This document shows positions 1 to 9,155 of a stretch of 64,000 nucleotides of DNA, piece by piece (the first letter of the stretch is position 1; every line of letters begins with the position of its first letter). Source of the DNA: JABDMH01 sp964428345 (GTDB taxonomy: Bacteria > Bacteroidota > Bacteroidia > Chitinophagales > Saprospiraceae); NCBI GenBank assembly GCA_964428345.1, contig CAYRYD010000008.1:62001-126000 (forward strand), written 5' to 3'. Under the pieces are notes generated by a model that was not told the DNA's origin, made no database searches, and saw nothing but the letters and a program-made list of their open reading frames with translations. The translations under genes were made by a program, and so were the position numbers.

Positions 1-528
1 AAATCGGGCGCCCGTTTCGATTATGAAAAGGCCCTGTGGTTTAATTCGCAGTACATCAGCCGGCAGGAGATCAATGACCTGGTCAGGCACGTTCAGCCAT
101 TCATGCAGGCAGCAGGCATAAGGGTGAATGATGAACAACTTTCGGTCATCGTTTCTCTGATGCAGGACCGGATCAGGACTTACAGCGATCTACCGGCGGC
201 CAGTACCTTTTTCTTCCACCCGCCCAGGCAATTTGACCACTCTACCATCAAAAAGAAGTGGAATGGATCTATAAAAGCGCATTACCTGTCGATCGTCGAG
301 CAGGTTGAGGCAATAACTATCTTTAAATCTGAGTTGATCAAGGAGGTTGTGAGCACCTGTATAACAGAGGCTCAGCTGAAATTTGGTGATATCCTTCCTT
401 TGCTGCGAATAGCATTGTGCGGCGAGGCCAAAGGTCCGGATGTCTTCATGATCATGGAGGTTATCGGGCGCAAAGAGTGTCTGAAAAGACTGCAAGGTGC
501 AGTAGCGGATTTTGATGCGACCAGATGA
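1..528 (+). CDS. gltX: Glutamate--tRNA ligase, C-terminal part (5' end outside window)
   Basis: This is the end of glutamyl-tRNA synthetase, the cytoplasmic enzyme that charges tRNA-Glu. The reading frame is open from base 1 and the first in-frame ATG is only at 103, so the gene starts before the window; 175 codons remain. What is visible is the alpha-helical anticodon-binding region, ending with the conserved block PLLRIALCGEAKGPD and a final helix typical of the family. The catalytic Rossmann domain (HIGH and KMSKS motifs) is not in the window. A small conserved gene follows after 68 bases on the same strand. Identification rests on recognising the C-terminal block. Confidence 0.93.
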   Translation, partial: KSGARFDYEKALWFNSQYISRQEINDLVRHVQPFMQAAGIRVNDEQLSVIVSLMQDRIRTYSDLPAASTFFFHPPRQFDHSTIKKKWNGSIKAHYLSIVEQVEAITIFKSELIKEVVSTCITEAQLKFGDILPLLRIALCGEAKGPDVFMIMEVIGRKECLKRLQGAVADFDATR

Positions 529-596
529 GTGCGAAAGGATTGTCACTGGTCAGGAACCTCACCGGTTGAACCGGTTGTTAACAATAGAAAAGTCGT

Positions 597-791
597 ATGC
601 CAAAGAAAATACCCAAGAAAGGAACTCCCGAAGCTCATGACGAATTAAAGGGTTTCGATATACGGATCAACGAATTTGGACAAATCCGGTCTACGCTTCC
701 GATCGATCGCCTGAACGCCTTTCTGAATGAAAATCTCCAGGACAAAAAGCTCAAGGACCTGGACAGCAAAGGATCCGGAGAAGAAGAATAA
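597..791 (+). CDS. Small conserved hypothetical protein (64 aa)
   Basis: A 64-residue, highly charged protein without signal peptide or membrane segment, so probably cytoplasmic. It begins with a lysine-rich stretch (MPKKIPKKG) and has a central segment (GFDIRINEFGQI) followed by a predicted helix ending in acidic residues. Short proteins with a similar GFDIxINEFGxI core are, as I recall, found beside gltX in other Bacteroidota, but no function is known to me. The ATG at 597 is the only sensible start. The gltX stop is 68 bases upstream, so co-transcription is possible. The antisense frame has no recognisable features. Confidence 0.65.
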   Translation: MPKKIPKKGTPEAHDELKGFDIRINEFGQIRSTLPIDRLNAFLNENLQDKKLKDLDSKGSGEEE

Positions 792-867
792 ATCGCTCTC
801 CATATCCATTCGTTGAAAAAATTATCATCTTCCCCCTGCCCTCGATGCAACCCCGGGGCTACAATGG

Positions 868-1452
868 GTGTCATTTAGGAAACAAAATCAACTAAAGCAA
901 TTATTGGACCTGGTTACTGCCAATGAAGAACTGGTTACAAGGTGTCTGAAGGGAGACCGCCGGGCACAGTTTGAACTGTATCAGGCCTATTCGAAAGCTA
1001 TGTTTAACATCTGCTTGCGGATGATGGGAAACCGGGAGGAAGCCGAGGATGTGTTGCAAAATGCTTTTGTTGATGTGTTTACGAAGATGCATACCTACCG
1101 GCGGGAAGCCACCCTGGGTGCATGGATTAAGAGAATCGTGGTGAATAGTTGTCTGAATGAACTAAAAAAGAAGAAAGTACAGCTGGTTGAAGCCGATGAA
1201 AGCATTGGAGACCTGGAGTATAAGGACTATGAAGAGCATTTTGAACAGGAAGATATTGACCGGATCAAACAGGCCATTCGATTGCTGCCGGAGGGATACC
1301 GGGTAGTGTTTACCCTTTATCTCCTGGAGGGCTATGATCACGGAGAGATCAGTGAAATCCTGAATATTACTGAGGGAGCATCCAAATCTCAGTATAGTCG
1401 GGCCCGGCAAAGACTACATCAAATTTTGACCCAAAAAAGTGAAACAGGATGA
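868..1452 (+). CDS. ECF-type RNA polymerase sigma factor
   Basis: A 194-residue extracytoplasmic-function sigma factor that directs RNA polymerase to a small set of promoters. Region 2 spans roughly residues 24-95 (core FELYQAYSKAMFNICLRMMG, then EEAEDVLQNAFVDVF) and region 4 roughly residues 130-185 (LPEGYRVVFTLYLLEGYDHGEI, shown here in part, then a helix-turn-helix with SKSQYSRARQRL). The start is a GTG at 868; the ATG four bases upstream is in another frame and stops at once. A later TTG at 904 is the only nearby alternative. The stop overlaps the next ATG (ATGA), so the membrane protein that follows is translationally coupled and may be its anti-sigma partner. Confidence 0.9.
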   Translation: MSFRKQNQLKQLLDLVTANEELVTRCLKGDRRAQFELYQAYSKAMFNICLRMMGNREEAEDVLQNAFVDVFTKMHTYRREATLGAWIKRIVVNSCLNELKKKKVQLVEADESIGDLEYKDYEEHFEQEDIDRIKQAIRLLPEGYRVVFTLYLLEGYDHGEISEILNITEGASKSQYSRARQRLHQILTQKSETG

Positions 1453-1982
1453 AAAAGAAAGACCGTTTGGAGCAGTTTATCGTCGATCATCGGGAGGCTT
1501 TTGATGATGAACGTCCATCGTTTAAAGTGTGGGCCGATATTGAGAAGCAATTGAAGAAACAAAACAAACCTACTGCCCGCCAATGGTGGATTTGGTCGGT
1601 TGCCGCCTCCTTTCTGTTGATAGCCGGTATGGCAGCCGGAATACTCATTTATCCCAAGTTCTATGAGTACCAACAATTACAGGTGCTCAATCAATCGGAA
1701 GAATTTAATGGTATGGAAAAATACTTTGAAAGAGAAGTTGACGCCCTGTTCGTCCAATTGAAGGGAGACGAGCAAGCCCTGGGATTGGAAGAAGAATTAA
1801 AGAAAATAGATGGTCAGATTGACAAATTAAAGGTCGAGCTGATCCGGGCTCCAAAAAATTCAAGGGAAATTCTCCTGCAGGCGATTATAGAATCGTTTGA
1901 GACCAAAGTCAATCTCCTGGAAACAGCAATTAACCGAAAAAAAGAAGTAAAAAATTTAAAAAATGAAATTCAGCATATATAA
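1449..1982 (+). CDS. Single-pass membrane protein, candidate anti-sigma factor
   Basis: A 177-residue protein with a cytoplasmic N-terminal part (about residues 1-45), one membrane helix (about 47-69, WWIWSVAASFLLIAGMAAGI) and a long charged, coiled-coil-prone C-terminal region (about 85-175) that should lie in the periplasm. This topology, and the ATGA overlap with the ECF sigma gene upstream, fit an anti-sigma factor that holds the sigma factor at the membrane. I see no recognisable zinc-binding anti-sigma (ZAS) motif, so the role is inferred from context. Its end overlaps the next gene by 20 bases, making a three-gene operon with the DUF4097 protein. Confidence 0.75.
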   Translation: MKKKDRLEQFIVDHREAFDDERPSFKVWADIEKQLKKQNKPTARQWWIWSVAASFLLIAGMAAGILIYPKFYEYQQLQVLNQSEEFNGMEKYFEREVDALFVQLKGDEQALGLEEELKKIDGQIDKLKVELIRAPKNSREILLQAIIESFETKVNLLETAINRKKEVKNLKNEIQHI

Positions 1983-3087
1983 TTCCGAAAAATTTTATCT
2001 GACTGTACTGTTGGTGTTATTGGTTGTTTCGGTCTTTGCATCGAAAAGTGAGTATACAAAGACCTACACCAAGACCTACCCCCTGGAGAAAGGAGGTAAG
2101 GTCAATATAGAAAATATGCATGGGAAGGTCGATATCAGTACCTGGAATAAACCTGAGGTGTATATCAACGTGGTCATTACGGTCGATGCTACCAGCGAAA
2201 GAAAAGCAGAAGAAGATTTCAAGCGGATCACCATCGATTTTAGTAATGATAGCCGATACGTCAGCGCGCGGACTTCTATTGACAGTAAAAGATCGACCTG
2301 GTGGTTTATCCAAAGCTGGTGGGATGATGACGATGTACGAATCGACTATAAGGTGTCGATGCCGGCTGATGCAGCACTCGAGTTGTCACATAAATATGGT
2401 GACGCGAATCTGGGTAATTTTTCAGGGGATGTTTTTGTAGAGCAAAAATACGGCGACCTGACACTTGACCAGGTAGCCGGAAATCTGAAGTTGGATCTGG
2501 CTTATGGTAATGCAGTAGTGGCAAAATCCAACAGCTCCAATATCAGCGTCGCATATTACAAACTCAGGATGAACGGAGCCAATACCATCCAAATTCATTC
2601 AAAATATTCCCAGGTGCATGTGGAAAATGCTTTGGAGATCATCTCGGAATCGGCTTATGATGGCTATCATTTGGGCGAAATTGGTAAAATGTCTAATGTG
2701 GGAAAATATGATAACCTGGAAATCGACAGGATTGAACAGTTAAGTGTGAATACCAAATATACCAAAGTCAACCTGGAATACCTGACCCGCCAATTGGAAG
2801 CTGAAATGTCTTATGGTGGTCTGGAAATCGACCGGTTGGATCCGGCCTTTACGGGGATTAACATAAGAAGTCGTTATACCGGTCTGGAAATTGACAGCGA
2901 TGATGTGCCCCATTATAAGGTCGATGTTCAGGGAAAATATACCGGTGTCAAATTACCCGGTGATCTGGATATTTCCCGTGATCAACGGGAAAACAACAGC
3001 ATCACGGTAGTAGGACACCGGGGTTCAGCCTCCACTCCAGCCATCATCATGGTTAGGGCAGAATATGGTGACCTGAAAATCCTGTAA
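1963..3087 (+). CDS. DUF4097-type beta-strand repeat protein, exported
   Basis: A 374-residue exported protein. A signal peptide covers about residues 1-27 (hydrophobic core LTVLLVLLVVSVFA). The rest is made of short repeated strands carrying a recurring K/Y-Y-G/T pattern (HKYGDANLG, QKYGDLTLD, TKYTKVNLE, MSYGGLEID, SRYTGLEID, GKYTGVKLP, AEYGDLKIL), which suggests a right-handed beta-helix as described for DUF4097 proteins. An N-terminal block (VNIENMHGKVDISTWNKPEV) is the usual start of this family. The gene overlaps the putative anti-sigma gene and ends the sigma operon, so it may be a target or sensor of that envelope-response system. The exact function is unknown. Confidence 0.8.
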   Translation: MKFSIYNSEKFYLTVLLVLLVVSVFASKSEYTKTYTKTYPLEKGGKVNIENMHGKVDISTWNKPEVYINVVITVDATSERKAEEDFKRITIDFSNDSRYVSARTSIDSKRSTWWFIQSWWDDDDVRIDYKVSMPADAALELSHKYGDANLGNFSGDVFVEQKYGDLTLDQVAGNLKLDLAYGNAVVAKSNSSNISVAYYKLRMNGANTIQIHSKYSQVHVENALEIISESAYDGYHLGEIGKMSNVGKYDNLEIDRIEQLSVNTKYTKVNLEYLTRQLEAEMSYGGLEIDRLDPAFTGINIRSRYTGLEIDSDDVPHYKVDVQGKYTGVKLPGDLDISRDQRENNSITVVGHRGSASTPAIIMVRAEYGDLKIL

Positions 3088-3162
3088 GGTATCCCATTGT
3101 AACCTGGCTTCCACACTATAAACTTATTCGTATCTTTTGCCGCTGTTAAATGCGATCCCTTT

Positions 3163-4563
3163 ATGCGAATTAAGTTTTGCGGTGCTGCCCGGACAGTAAC
3201 AGGCAGCGCTCACCTGATTACCCTTGATAGTGGTTATACCATGCTACTGGACTGCGGCCTTTATCAGGGACATGCCCGGCAGATGGAAGATTTTAATCAG
3301 CAGTGGTATTTTAAACCGTCAGAACTCGATTGCGTCATCCTTTCTCATGCGCATATTGATCATTCCGGGCGCCTTCCCAAACTGGTTAAAGACGGGTTCA
3401 AAGGGGAGATATATGCTACCCATGCTACCAGGAGTCTGTGTGCCATTATGTTGCTGGACAGTGCAAAAATACAGGAACGCGATGCGGAATACGCCAATGA
3501 GAAATCGAGGAAGAAAGGTAGAAAGGATATAAGGAAACCACTTTACGAAACTCAGGATGTGGGAGAAACCATGAAGCAGTTTACCGGAGTTCCCTACGAC
3601 CGCTGGTTTAGGATCAACGACTCGGTAGAAATAATGTACCGGGATGCCGGACATATTTTGGGCAGTGCCAATGTGACTCTGAAGATCCGGGAAAACGGGC
3701 GGGAGATACTCTTTGGCTTTTCCGGCGATATCGGTCGACCGGACCGGCCCATTTTACGTGATCCGCAGCTCATGCCCGAGGTGGATTACCTGATTTGTGA
3801 ATCTACCTATGGCGACCGTGATCATATCAGTAAGCCACAGGAAACCGATATGTTGCTGCGGATCATTAAGGAAACCTGCCTGGAAAATCGAGGGAAAGTG
3901 ATCATCCCGGCTTTTAGTGTAGGTCGTACTCAGGAGATTGTCTACATACTCGATCAATTGGAAAATGCCGGAATGCTGCCCCGGGTGCCAGTCTATGTCG
4001 ATAGTCCCCTGGCAGTAAATGCGACCCAGGTCTATGGATCACATCCGGAATGTTACGACAACGAACTCAATGAATATCTGTTGATTGACGACAATCCGTT
4101 TGGATTTAACAATCTTACTTATATTCGAAATGTCGAGATCTCCAAAGCACTCAATACTTCGGTAGATCCCTGCATTATTATCAGTTCTGCCGGGATGATG
4201 AATGCGGGCAGGGTGCGGCATCATCTGTATCACAATATTGACAATCCCCGAAATACCTTTCTGATCGTTGGATATTGCACTCCCGATACTCCTGGAGGAA
4301 TGCTGATCGCTGGCGTCAGCGAAATCAAACTGTATGGAGAAATCAAGCAGGTCCGAGCCAACATCGAGTTGATGGATTCCTTTTCGGCCCACGGTGATCG
4401 CAGTGAGATGTTTGATTTCTTGAGAAACCAGGACCGCCTGAAAAAATTATTCCTGGTGCATGGTGAATATGAACCACAGGTGGCATTTCGTTCTTTACTG
4501 GATACACATTTCCATGTTCCCATTGAAATTCCTTCGTTGGGGCAGGAATTTGTACTAAGTTAA
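3163..4563 (+). CDS. MBL-fold/beta-CASP RNA-processing hydrolase
   Basis: A 466-residue cytoplasmic metallo-beta-lactamase-fold enzyme of the beta-CASP type (CPSF73/YsgA-like exoribonuclease or RNA-processing hydrolase). The first metal-binding motif HAHIDHSG is at residues 62-69 (H62, H64, D66, H67). Further metal ligands are expected at the DAGHILGS block (near residue 165) and the GDIG block. The beta-CASP part includes ICESTYGDRDH, PAFSVGRTQEI and the C-terminal FSAHGDRSE and VHGEYEPQ motifs of the RNA-metabolising (RMMBL) domain. The start ATG is preceded by a -7-like box (TATCTTTTG) around 3131-3139. Family assignment is secure; the substrate is not known. Confidence 0.9.
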   Translation: MRIKFCGAARTVTGSAHLITLDSGYTMLLDCGLYQGHARQMEDFNQQWYFKPSELDCVILSHAHIDHSGRLPKLVKDGFKGEIYATHATRSLCAIMLLDSAKIQERDAEYANEKSRKKGRKDIRKPLYETQDVGETMKQFTGVPYDRWFRINDSVEIMYRDAGHILGSANVTLKIRENGREILFGFSGDIGRPDRPILRDPQLMPEVDYLICESTYGDRDHISKPQETDMLLRIIKETCLENRGKVIIPAFSVGRTQEIVYILDQLENAGMLPRVPVYVDSPLAVNATQVYGSHPECYDNELNEYLLIDDNPFGFNNLTYIRNVEISKALNTSVDPCIIISSAGMMNAGRVRHHLYHNIDNPRNTFLIVGYCTPDTPGGMLIAGVSEIKLYGEIKQVRANIELMDSFSAHGDRSEMFDFLRNQDRLKKLFLVHGEYEPQVAFRSLLDTHFHVPIEIPSLGQEFVLS

Positions 4564-4567
4564 GACG

Positions 4568-6094
4568 TTGATTATCGATTATCTGTACGGTCGAATCGGA
4601 TTTCTCGTTCTGCTGGCAGGGTTTTTCTCCTGCCTGCGGGTCGATCAGCTTCCGGAGGTTGAACTGGAAGGCTCGGCTCCCTTTCTGGCCTTTCCACTGG
4701 TATCCCTTCAATTACAATCGGATGACCTGATGGCCGAACTGGGCAAGAAGACCGACATACGCCTCAATGACGATCAGGTATTTGCTGCTTTTTTTCGATC
4801 GGATTCCTTTATTCAGAAAAAGGATGATCTGTTTCCCAAAACAACTTTCGGTCTTCCAATCCCAATTGTCGATTCTGTGGTTTCCCTTCCGGTCCCCGGC
4901 TTTTCCGAAATTACCCTGCATAAAGGTGTTCTGAAAGGCGATCAGCTTACCTTCGTCTTTAACTCCGCAGAGACGACCGACATTGCTTTGCGGGTTTCCA
5001 TACCTCAGCTTCTCCGGGATGAAAATCCCTTTTTGGTAGAATATATGATCCCGTATGATGGGAATGTGCCCAGCAGTGTCATGACACCGGCTCTGGATCT
5101 GAATGGCTATACAGTTGATTTCTCTGACAACTTGCTCACCCTCTGGTACGATGCCCGCAAACCGGATGGCCAGAGGGTGGTCCTGCCACTTTCCTTTGCC
5201 CGCATTTCCGCCTTCGACTTTTCATACCTTGAGGGCACCATAGCCCGGACCACCCTGTCTGCCGGCCTGCAACGAATTGACATAGATATTCAGGATTCGC
5301 TGATTGAAGGAAGCTACCGGTTTGAGAACCCCAAAATTCATTTTGATATTGCCAACAGTTTTGGGATACCGATTGGCGTTAAAGTCAAAGAAGTTTATGT
5401 AATTGGGGATGATGCTCAGCCTCTGCCGTTGATCAGTGACCTCTTTGATCAGATCATCATACTCCGCTATCCAGGGTTTGATCAGCAGGGTGAAGTAGTC
5501 ACCGACCGGATTACCTTTGACCGTTCCAATTCCAATCTTCTTGATCTGGCCCGGAATGATATTGTGGTAATTGATTACGACCTGGATATCATTATTAACC
5601 CGGATGATCTTTCCGGAGCCCCTTTCTTTATACTGGACACCAGTCAAATGGTAATTACCGCCGAGGTCGAGCTGGGTTTTGACGCCACTATCCGGGAAGC
5701 CAGCGTCGAAAAGCTCGTGGATATCGACCTGACTGCCCTCGATTCGGTGCGATACCTAAGGTTAAAGCTGGTTGCCGACAACGGCATTCCGTTGTCCTTC
5801 GACCCGGTATTGATTTTAAGAGATACCAATAGCCAGGAAACATTGACCCTCTCTGAATCAGAGGGAAACATGATCGAGTCTGCTCAGACCGATGAAACCG
5901 GAAATCACGTGTCTTCCACCCGGAATGTGCTCTATTTCGAAATGGACGAAGAACGAGTGGTGCTGGCGAGGACGATGAATCAGTTGATGTTGAGGCTGAC
6001 AGTGCAATCTCCGGCTGGAGGTGATCTGCCGGCCAGGATCAAATCAGGACAGACAATAACCGTAAAAATCGGGGCGGAAGCAAAACTTCAATGA
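4568..6094 (+). CDS. Hypothetical lipoprotein, 508 aa
   Basis: A 508-residue probable lipoprotein. The start is a TTG at 4568, four bases after the previous stop; the N-terminus is a hydrophobic signal (FLVLLAGFFSC) with the lipid-bearing cysteine at about residue 22. No ATG is placed where it would preserve this signal. The mature part is rich in beta strands and Asp/Ser, with no catalytic motif that I recognise. It overlaps the next gene (ATGA at 6091), an outer-membrane DUF5723 protein, so the two are probably made together and may interact at the outer membrane. Function unknown. Confidence 0.7.
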   Translation: MIIDYLYGRIGFLVLLAGFFSCLRVDQLPEVELEGSAPFLAFPLVSLQLQSDDLMAELGKKTDIRLNDDQVFAAFFRSDSFIQKKDDLFPKTTFGLPIPIVDSVVSLPVPGFSEITLHKGVLKGDQLTFVFNSAETTDIALRVSIPQLLRDENPFLVEYMIPYDGNVPSSVMTPALDLNGYTVDFSDNLLTLWYDARKPDGQRVVLPLSFARISAFDFSYLEGTIARTTLSAGLQRIDIDIQDSLIEGSYRFENPKIHFDIANSFGIPIGVKVKEVYVIGDDAQPLPLISDLFDQIIILRYPGFDQQGEVVTDRITFDRSNSNLLDLARNDIVVIDYDLDIIINPDDLSGAPFFILDTSQMVITAEVELGFDATIREASVEKLVDIDLTALDSVRYLRLKLVADNGIPLSFDPVLILRDTNSQETLTLSESEGNMIESAQTDETGNHVSSTRNVLYFEMDEERVVLARTMNQLMLRLTVQSPAGGDLPARIKSGQTITVKIGAEAKLQ

Positions 6095-7413
6095 TCCGCG
6101 ATTTATTCATACTGACAATCTTGTCAGGTTATTGTACCCTGACTACGGGGCAACCAGAGATATCAATGTTGGCGAGTTCCGATATTCTGCAGGCGGATCT
6201 GTACAATCCCTCCCGTTTTCATCAGGAAGGATGGCATCTTGGTTTGCCCGGATTTCTCTACAGCATTTACCATTCCGGACCAGGCTACCGGGATCTCATT
6301 GAGCGACAGAATGGTCTACCGGTCCTTAAGGTCAGTGCCCTCCGGTCAGGGTTAAAGAACCACAACATTCTGGTTTCGGATTTCCGGTTTCAATCCTTTA
6401 AGGTCAAATACGGAAGATCAAAGTGGAGTCTGGGGGTGGACCATGAAATTATTTTCCATAATACCATCCGTTATCCCGATGAACTGGTGCTGCTCTACCT
6501 GGATGGAAATCAACGCTACATTGGAGAGACGATTCAGATAGCTCCAGTTGGAGAGACCTACTCCTTCAACAGTTATGCCCTCAGTTTGTCGTATAAATTG
6601 CCCAGGTTGACGGTAGGTGCCAGGCCCAGGATTTTATTTGGCAATCATCTGGCAAATACCCCAAGGGCATCGGCACTCCTCACGACCTCTGATGACATAT
6701 ACCAGGTCACCCTGAGCACTGATTATCAATTGGACAATGTCGGACTCCTTTCCTTTGAGGATGCCAATTTCCTGAATTACAAGATCGAGTCTTTTGACCA
6801 TTGGCGTTTGTTTTCTGGTAACGTGGGATTTGCGATTGATTTTGGAGTGGATGTCCGGGTCTCTGATAAATTACGGGCGGGGCTCTCCCTGGTCGATCTG
6901 GGCAGCATAAAATGGAAAGAAGGGTCCCGCTCCTACATCAGCAATCAAACGGTTGAGTACCAGGGCAATGATGTGGCAGATATATTTAATATTCAAACAA
7001 TCAATATTGAAGGGGCATTGGACTCACTGGCTGAACTTTTTGATGTGCAGGAAAGTACCGGGTCCATCACCTGGCGACTTCCTGCCCAATGGCTGATGCT
7101 GATCAACTATAGTATCTCGTCAAAGTTTGAGCTGGCCGCCATCTCCCATTACCGGAATGATCAGGAGGGATCACTTACCGTCGCACTGCAGGCTACTACT
7201 TCGTTGCTGAAATCTTTTCGACTTGGGACCACGGTTAGTAACCGGTATGATCAATTCAACCTGGGATTTATTGGTTCGTTTACCGGCCAGAAATGGATTG
7301 CCTTTCTCGCGACAGATCAGATCCTGGCAGGTGTAAATCCACTGGTTTCCAATCATTTCAATATTCGCGCAGGGATCAACCTGCATTTGGCAGGAACGGG
7401 ATCATTCGATTAA
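6091..7413 (+). CDS. DUF5723-type outer-membrane beta-barrel protein
   Basis: A 440-residue exported protein with a signal peptide of about 20 residues ending at TTGQ. The mature protein has alternating hydrophobic strands and aromatic girdle residues as in outer-membrane barrels. It has features of the DUF5723 family: ADLYNPSRFHQEG near the N-terminus, GRSKWSLGVDHEI, and VRVSDKLRAGLSLVDLGSIKW around residue 265. The family is widespread in Bacteroidota and unassigned. The gene overlaps the upstream lipoprotein gene by four bases and its 3' end overlaps the convergent ABC ATPase gene by 12 bases, with no room for a terminator between them. Confidence 0.75.
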   Translation: MIRDLFILTILSGYCTLTTGQPEISMLASSDILQADLYNPSRFHQEGWHLGLPGFLYSIYHSGPGYRDLIERQNGLPVLKVSALRSGLKNHNILVSDFRFQSFKVKYGRSKWSLGVDHEIIFHNTIRYPDELVLLYLDGNQRYIGETIQIAPVGETYSFNSYALSLSYKLPRLTVGARPRILFGNHLANTPRASALLTTSDDIYQVTLSTDYQLDNVGLLSFEDANFLNYKIESFDHWRLFSGNVGFAIDFGVDVRVSDKLRAGLSLVDLGSIKWKEGSRSYISNQTVEYQGNDVADIFNIQTINIEGALDSLAELFDVQESTGSITWRLPAQWLMLINYSISSKFELAAISHYRNDQEGSLTVALQATTSLLKSFRLGTTVSNRYDQFNLGFIGSFTGQKWIAFLATDQILAGVNPLVSNHFNIRAGINLHLAGTGSFD

Positions 7414-8148
7414 TCCGGTTTTGTGCAAAATCGGTAATTGTGCCCTGTATGCGGCATCGATATTTTCTGTGGTGAAAGTGACCTTGGTGTCTCCGCTGGC
7501 AATCAGCCGTTGATTGATTAGAATCACCCGGTCAAAGTAGTTTTCTACCGAAGACAAGTCGTGATGGATGACCAATATTGTTTTGCCTTCTTTGGCCAGT
7601 GATTGAAGGATTTTTACAATGCGGTCTTCCGTAGTGATATCTACACCAACAAAGGGCTCGTCGAACAGGAAAATGCTGGCTTGCTGGCAAAGCGCCCTGG
7701 CCAGAAATACCCGTTGTTGCTGCCCACCCGACAATTCTCCGATTTGTCTTCTTTTCAGATGAGTAATACCCAGATCTTCCATCGCCTGGTCGGCAATCTG
7801 GCGATCATGAGCAGATAAAGCCTGGTAGATCTTCTTGTGCGGATACCGGCCCTGTAGGACAATGTCGTTGACCGTAGCAGGGAACTGCCAATCTACTTCA
7901 TCTTTTTGCGGCACATAGACCAGGTGTTTACGCATTTCCTCCACCGGTTTGCCATCGATGAGTACGATGCCGGTATTGACTTCGATCAATCCGAGAATTG
8001 CCTTGAATAATGTTGATTTGCCGGCTCCGTTTGGACCAATGACTCCGTAAATATGTCCGGGGTCCAATTCAAGAAAAATATTGGTGAGTACTCTTTTTCG
8101 TTCATAGGAAACCGAGAGATCTTTGATGGAAATGATGGATTTGGTCAT
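7402..8148 (-). CDS. Metal ABC transporter, ATP-binding protein (Mn/Zn/Fe type)
   Basis: A 248-residue ABC ATPase that would power import of a divalent metal through an inner-membrane permease. Walker A GPNGAGKST is at residues 38-46, the signature LSGGQ at 139-143, and the Walker B region LFDEPFVGVD follows, with the H-loop at VIHHDLS. The sequence resembles MntA/TroB/ZnuC proteins. It lies five bases downstream of the metal-binding protein gene and is the last gene of a regulator-SBP-ATPase operon. A permease (TroC/MntB) would be expected next but the gene end meets the convergent DUF5723 gene. Confidence 0.9.
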   Translation of the reverse strand: MTKSIISIKDLSVSYERKRVLTNIFLELDPGHIYGVIGPNGAGKSTLFKAILGLIEVNTGIVLIDGKPVEEMRKHLVYVPQKDEVDWQFPATVNDIVLQGRYPHKKIYQALSAHDRQIADQAMEDLGITHLKRRQIGELSGGQQQRVFLARALCQQASIFLFDEPFVGVDITTEDRIVKILQSLAKEGKTILVIHHDLSSVENYFDRVILINQRLIASGDTKVTFTTENIDAAYRAQLPILHKTGLIE

Positions 8149-8153
8149 AACTT

Positions 8154-9155
8154 TTACCGGTTGAATTTAATCAGCAGTACGATCAGTAAAATGATCATGG
8201 AAATCCCAATAGCAACATAAGTAATCACCGCAAAAGGCCTGACTGTATTCTGATGGCTAACGTGAGTCTGGGGTGATGATAATGCCGCCACAATGACATC
8301 GGTATTGTGTTTGAGCATATCGTAATAAGTGGGTGCCGGACTGTCTTTGTCACCGATCGAATCGGAATAGAGCTTTCCACCAATCTGCAGGTTGTTGTCG
8401 ACAGCGAGTTGCTCCAGAACTTTAGGATTGATGGTGCTTTCGACAAAAAGAGCGGGCACACGGCTTTCTTTAATAATTTTATTGAGCCGGAGAATGTCGG
8501 CGGTTTGTACCTCAGCATCGGTGGAGGTACCCAATACAGATTCAAGCCGGATGCCATACCTTCTTCCATAATACTGAAAGGCATCGTGACTGGTAATCAG
8601 GATTCTCTTACTTTCAGGGATACTGGCAATTTTCTCCATGATGTAATGATCAAGTTCCCTTAAATGGCCAGCGTATTGTTCGTGATTCTGTGTATAGGTT
8701 GGTTCATTTTGTGGGTCTAGTCTGATCAATGCATCGCGGATATTTTTAATGTAAATCAGTCCATTGCTGGCATCCATCCAGGCGTGAGGATCTGACGCAT
8801 TTTCATAGAGCAGGCTGCTGATGGCGTCAATGCCTTCGGTGACCGTGACAATGTTGGCCCTGGTGCCTGAATTTTCAATCAGCTCCATTAACCAGCCTTC
8901 AAACGTGAGTCCGTTCCGTAATATGAGATCAGCATGAGCTACCATGTTGGCGTCACCAGGCGTTGGATCATAGATATGGGGGTCACCACCAATGGGTACC
9001 ACACAACGTACATCAATAAGATCGCCGCCTATTTGTGATGCCATATCAGCGATCATGGATGCCGTTGCAACTACCTGCAATTTTTGAGCAGGCAACCAGA
9101 CCGCCGTCAACAAACAGACAGCAGCGACAAGTAATATTTTATAGTTTCTTGACAT
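8154..9155 (-). CDS. TroA-like metal-binding protein with C-terminal membrane anchor
   Basis: A periplasmic metal-binding protein of the ZnuA/TroA/MntC family, 333 residues from the ATG at 9155. That start gives a proper signal peptide (MSRNYKILLVAAVCLLTAVW), whereas the open frame extends 39 codons further upstream without one. Likely metal ligands are His in GGDPHIYDP, His in SDPHAWMD, Glu in VESTINP and Asp in YSDSIGD, the H-H-E-D set typical of Mn/Fe-type members. Unusually, the C-terminus ends in a membrane helix (FAVITYVAIGISMIILLIVL) followed by KFNR, so the protein is probably tethered to the inner membrane. The start overlaps the end of the regulator gene by 17 bases. Confidence 0.9.
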   Translation of the reverse strand: MSRNYKILLVAAVCLLTAVWLPAQKLQVVATASMIADMASQIGGDLIDVRCVVPIGGDPHIYDPTPGDANMVAHADLILRNGLTFEGWLMELIENSGTRANIVTVTEGIDAISSLLYENASDPHAWMDASNGLIYIKNIRDALIRLDPQNEPTYTQNHEQYAGHLRELDHYIMEKIASIPESKRILITSHDAFQYYGRRYGIRLESVLGTSTDAEVQTADILRLNKIIKESRVPALFVESTINPKVLEQLAVDNNLQIGGKLYSDSIGDKDSPAPTYYDMLKHNTDVIVAALSSPQTHVSHQNTVRPFAVITYVAIGISMIILLIVLLIKFNR

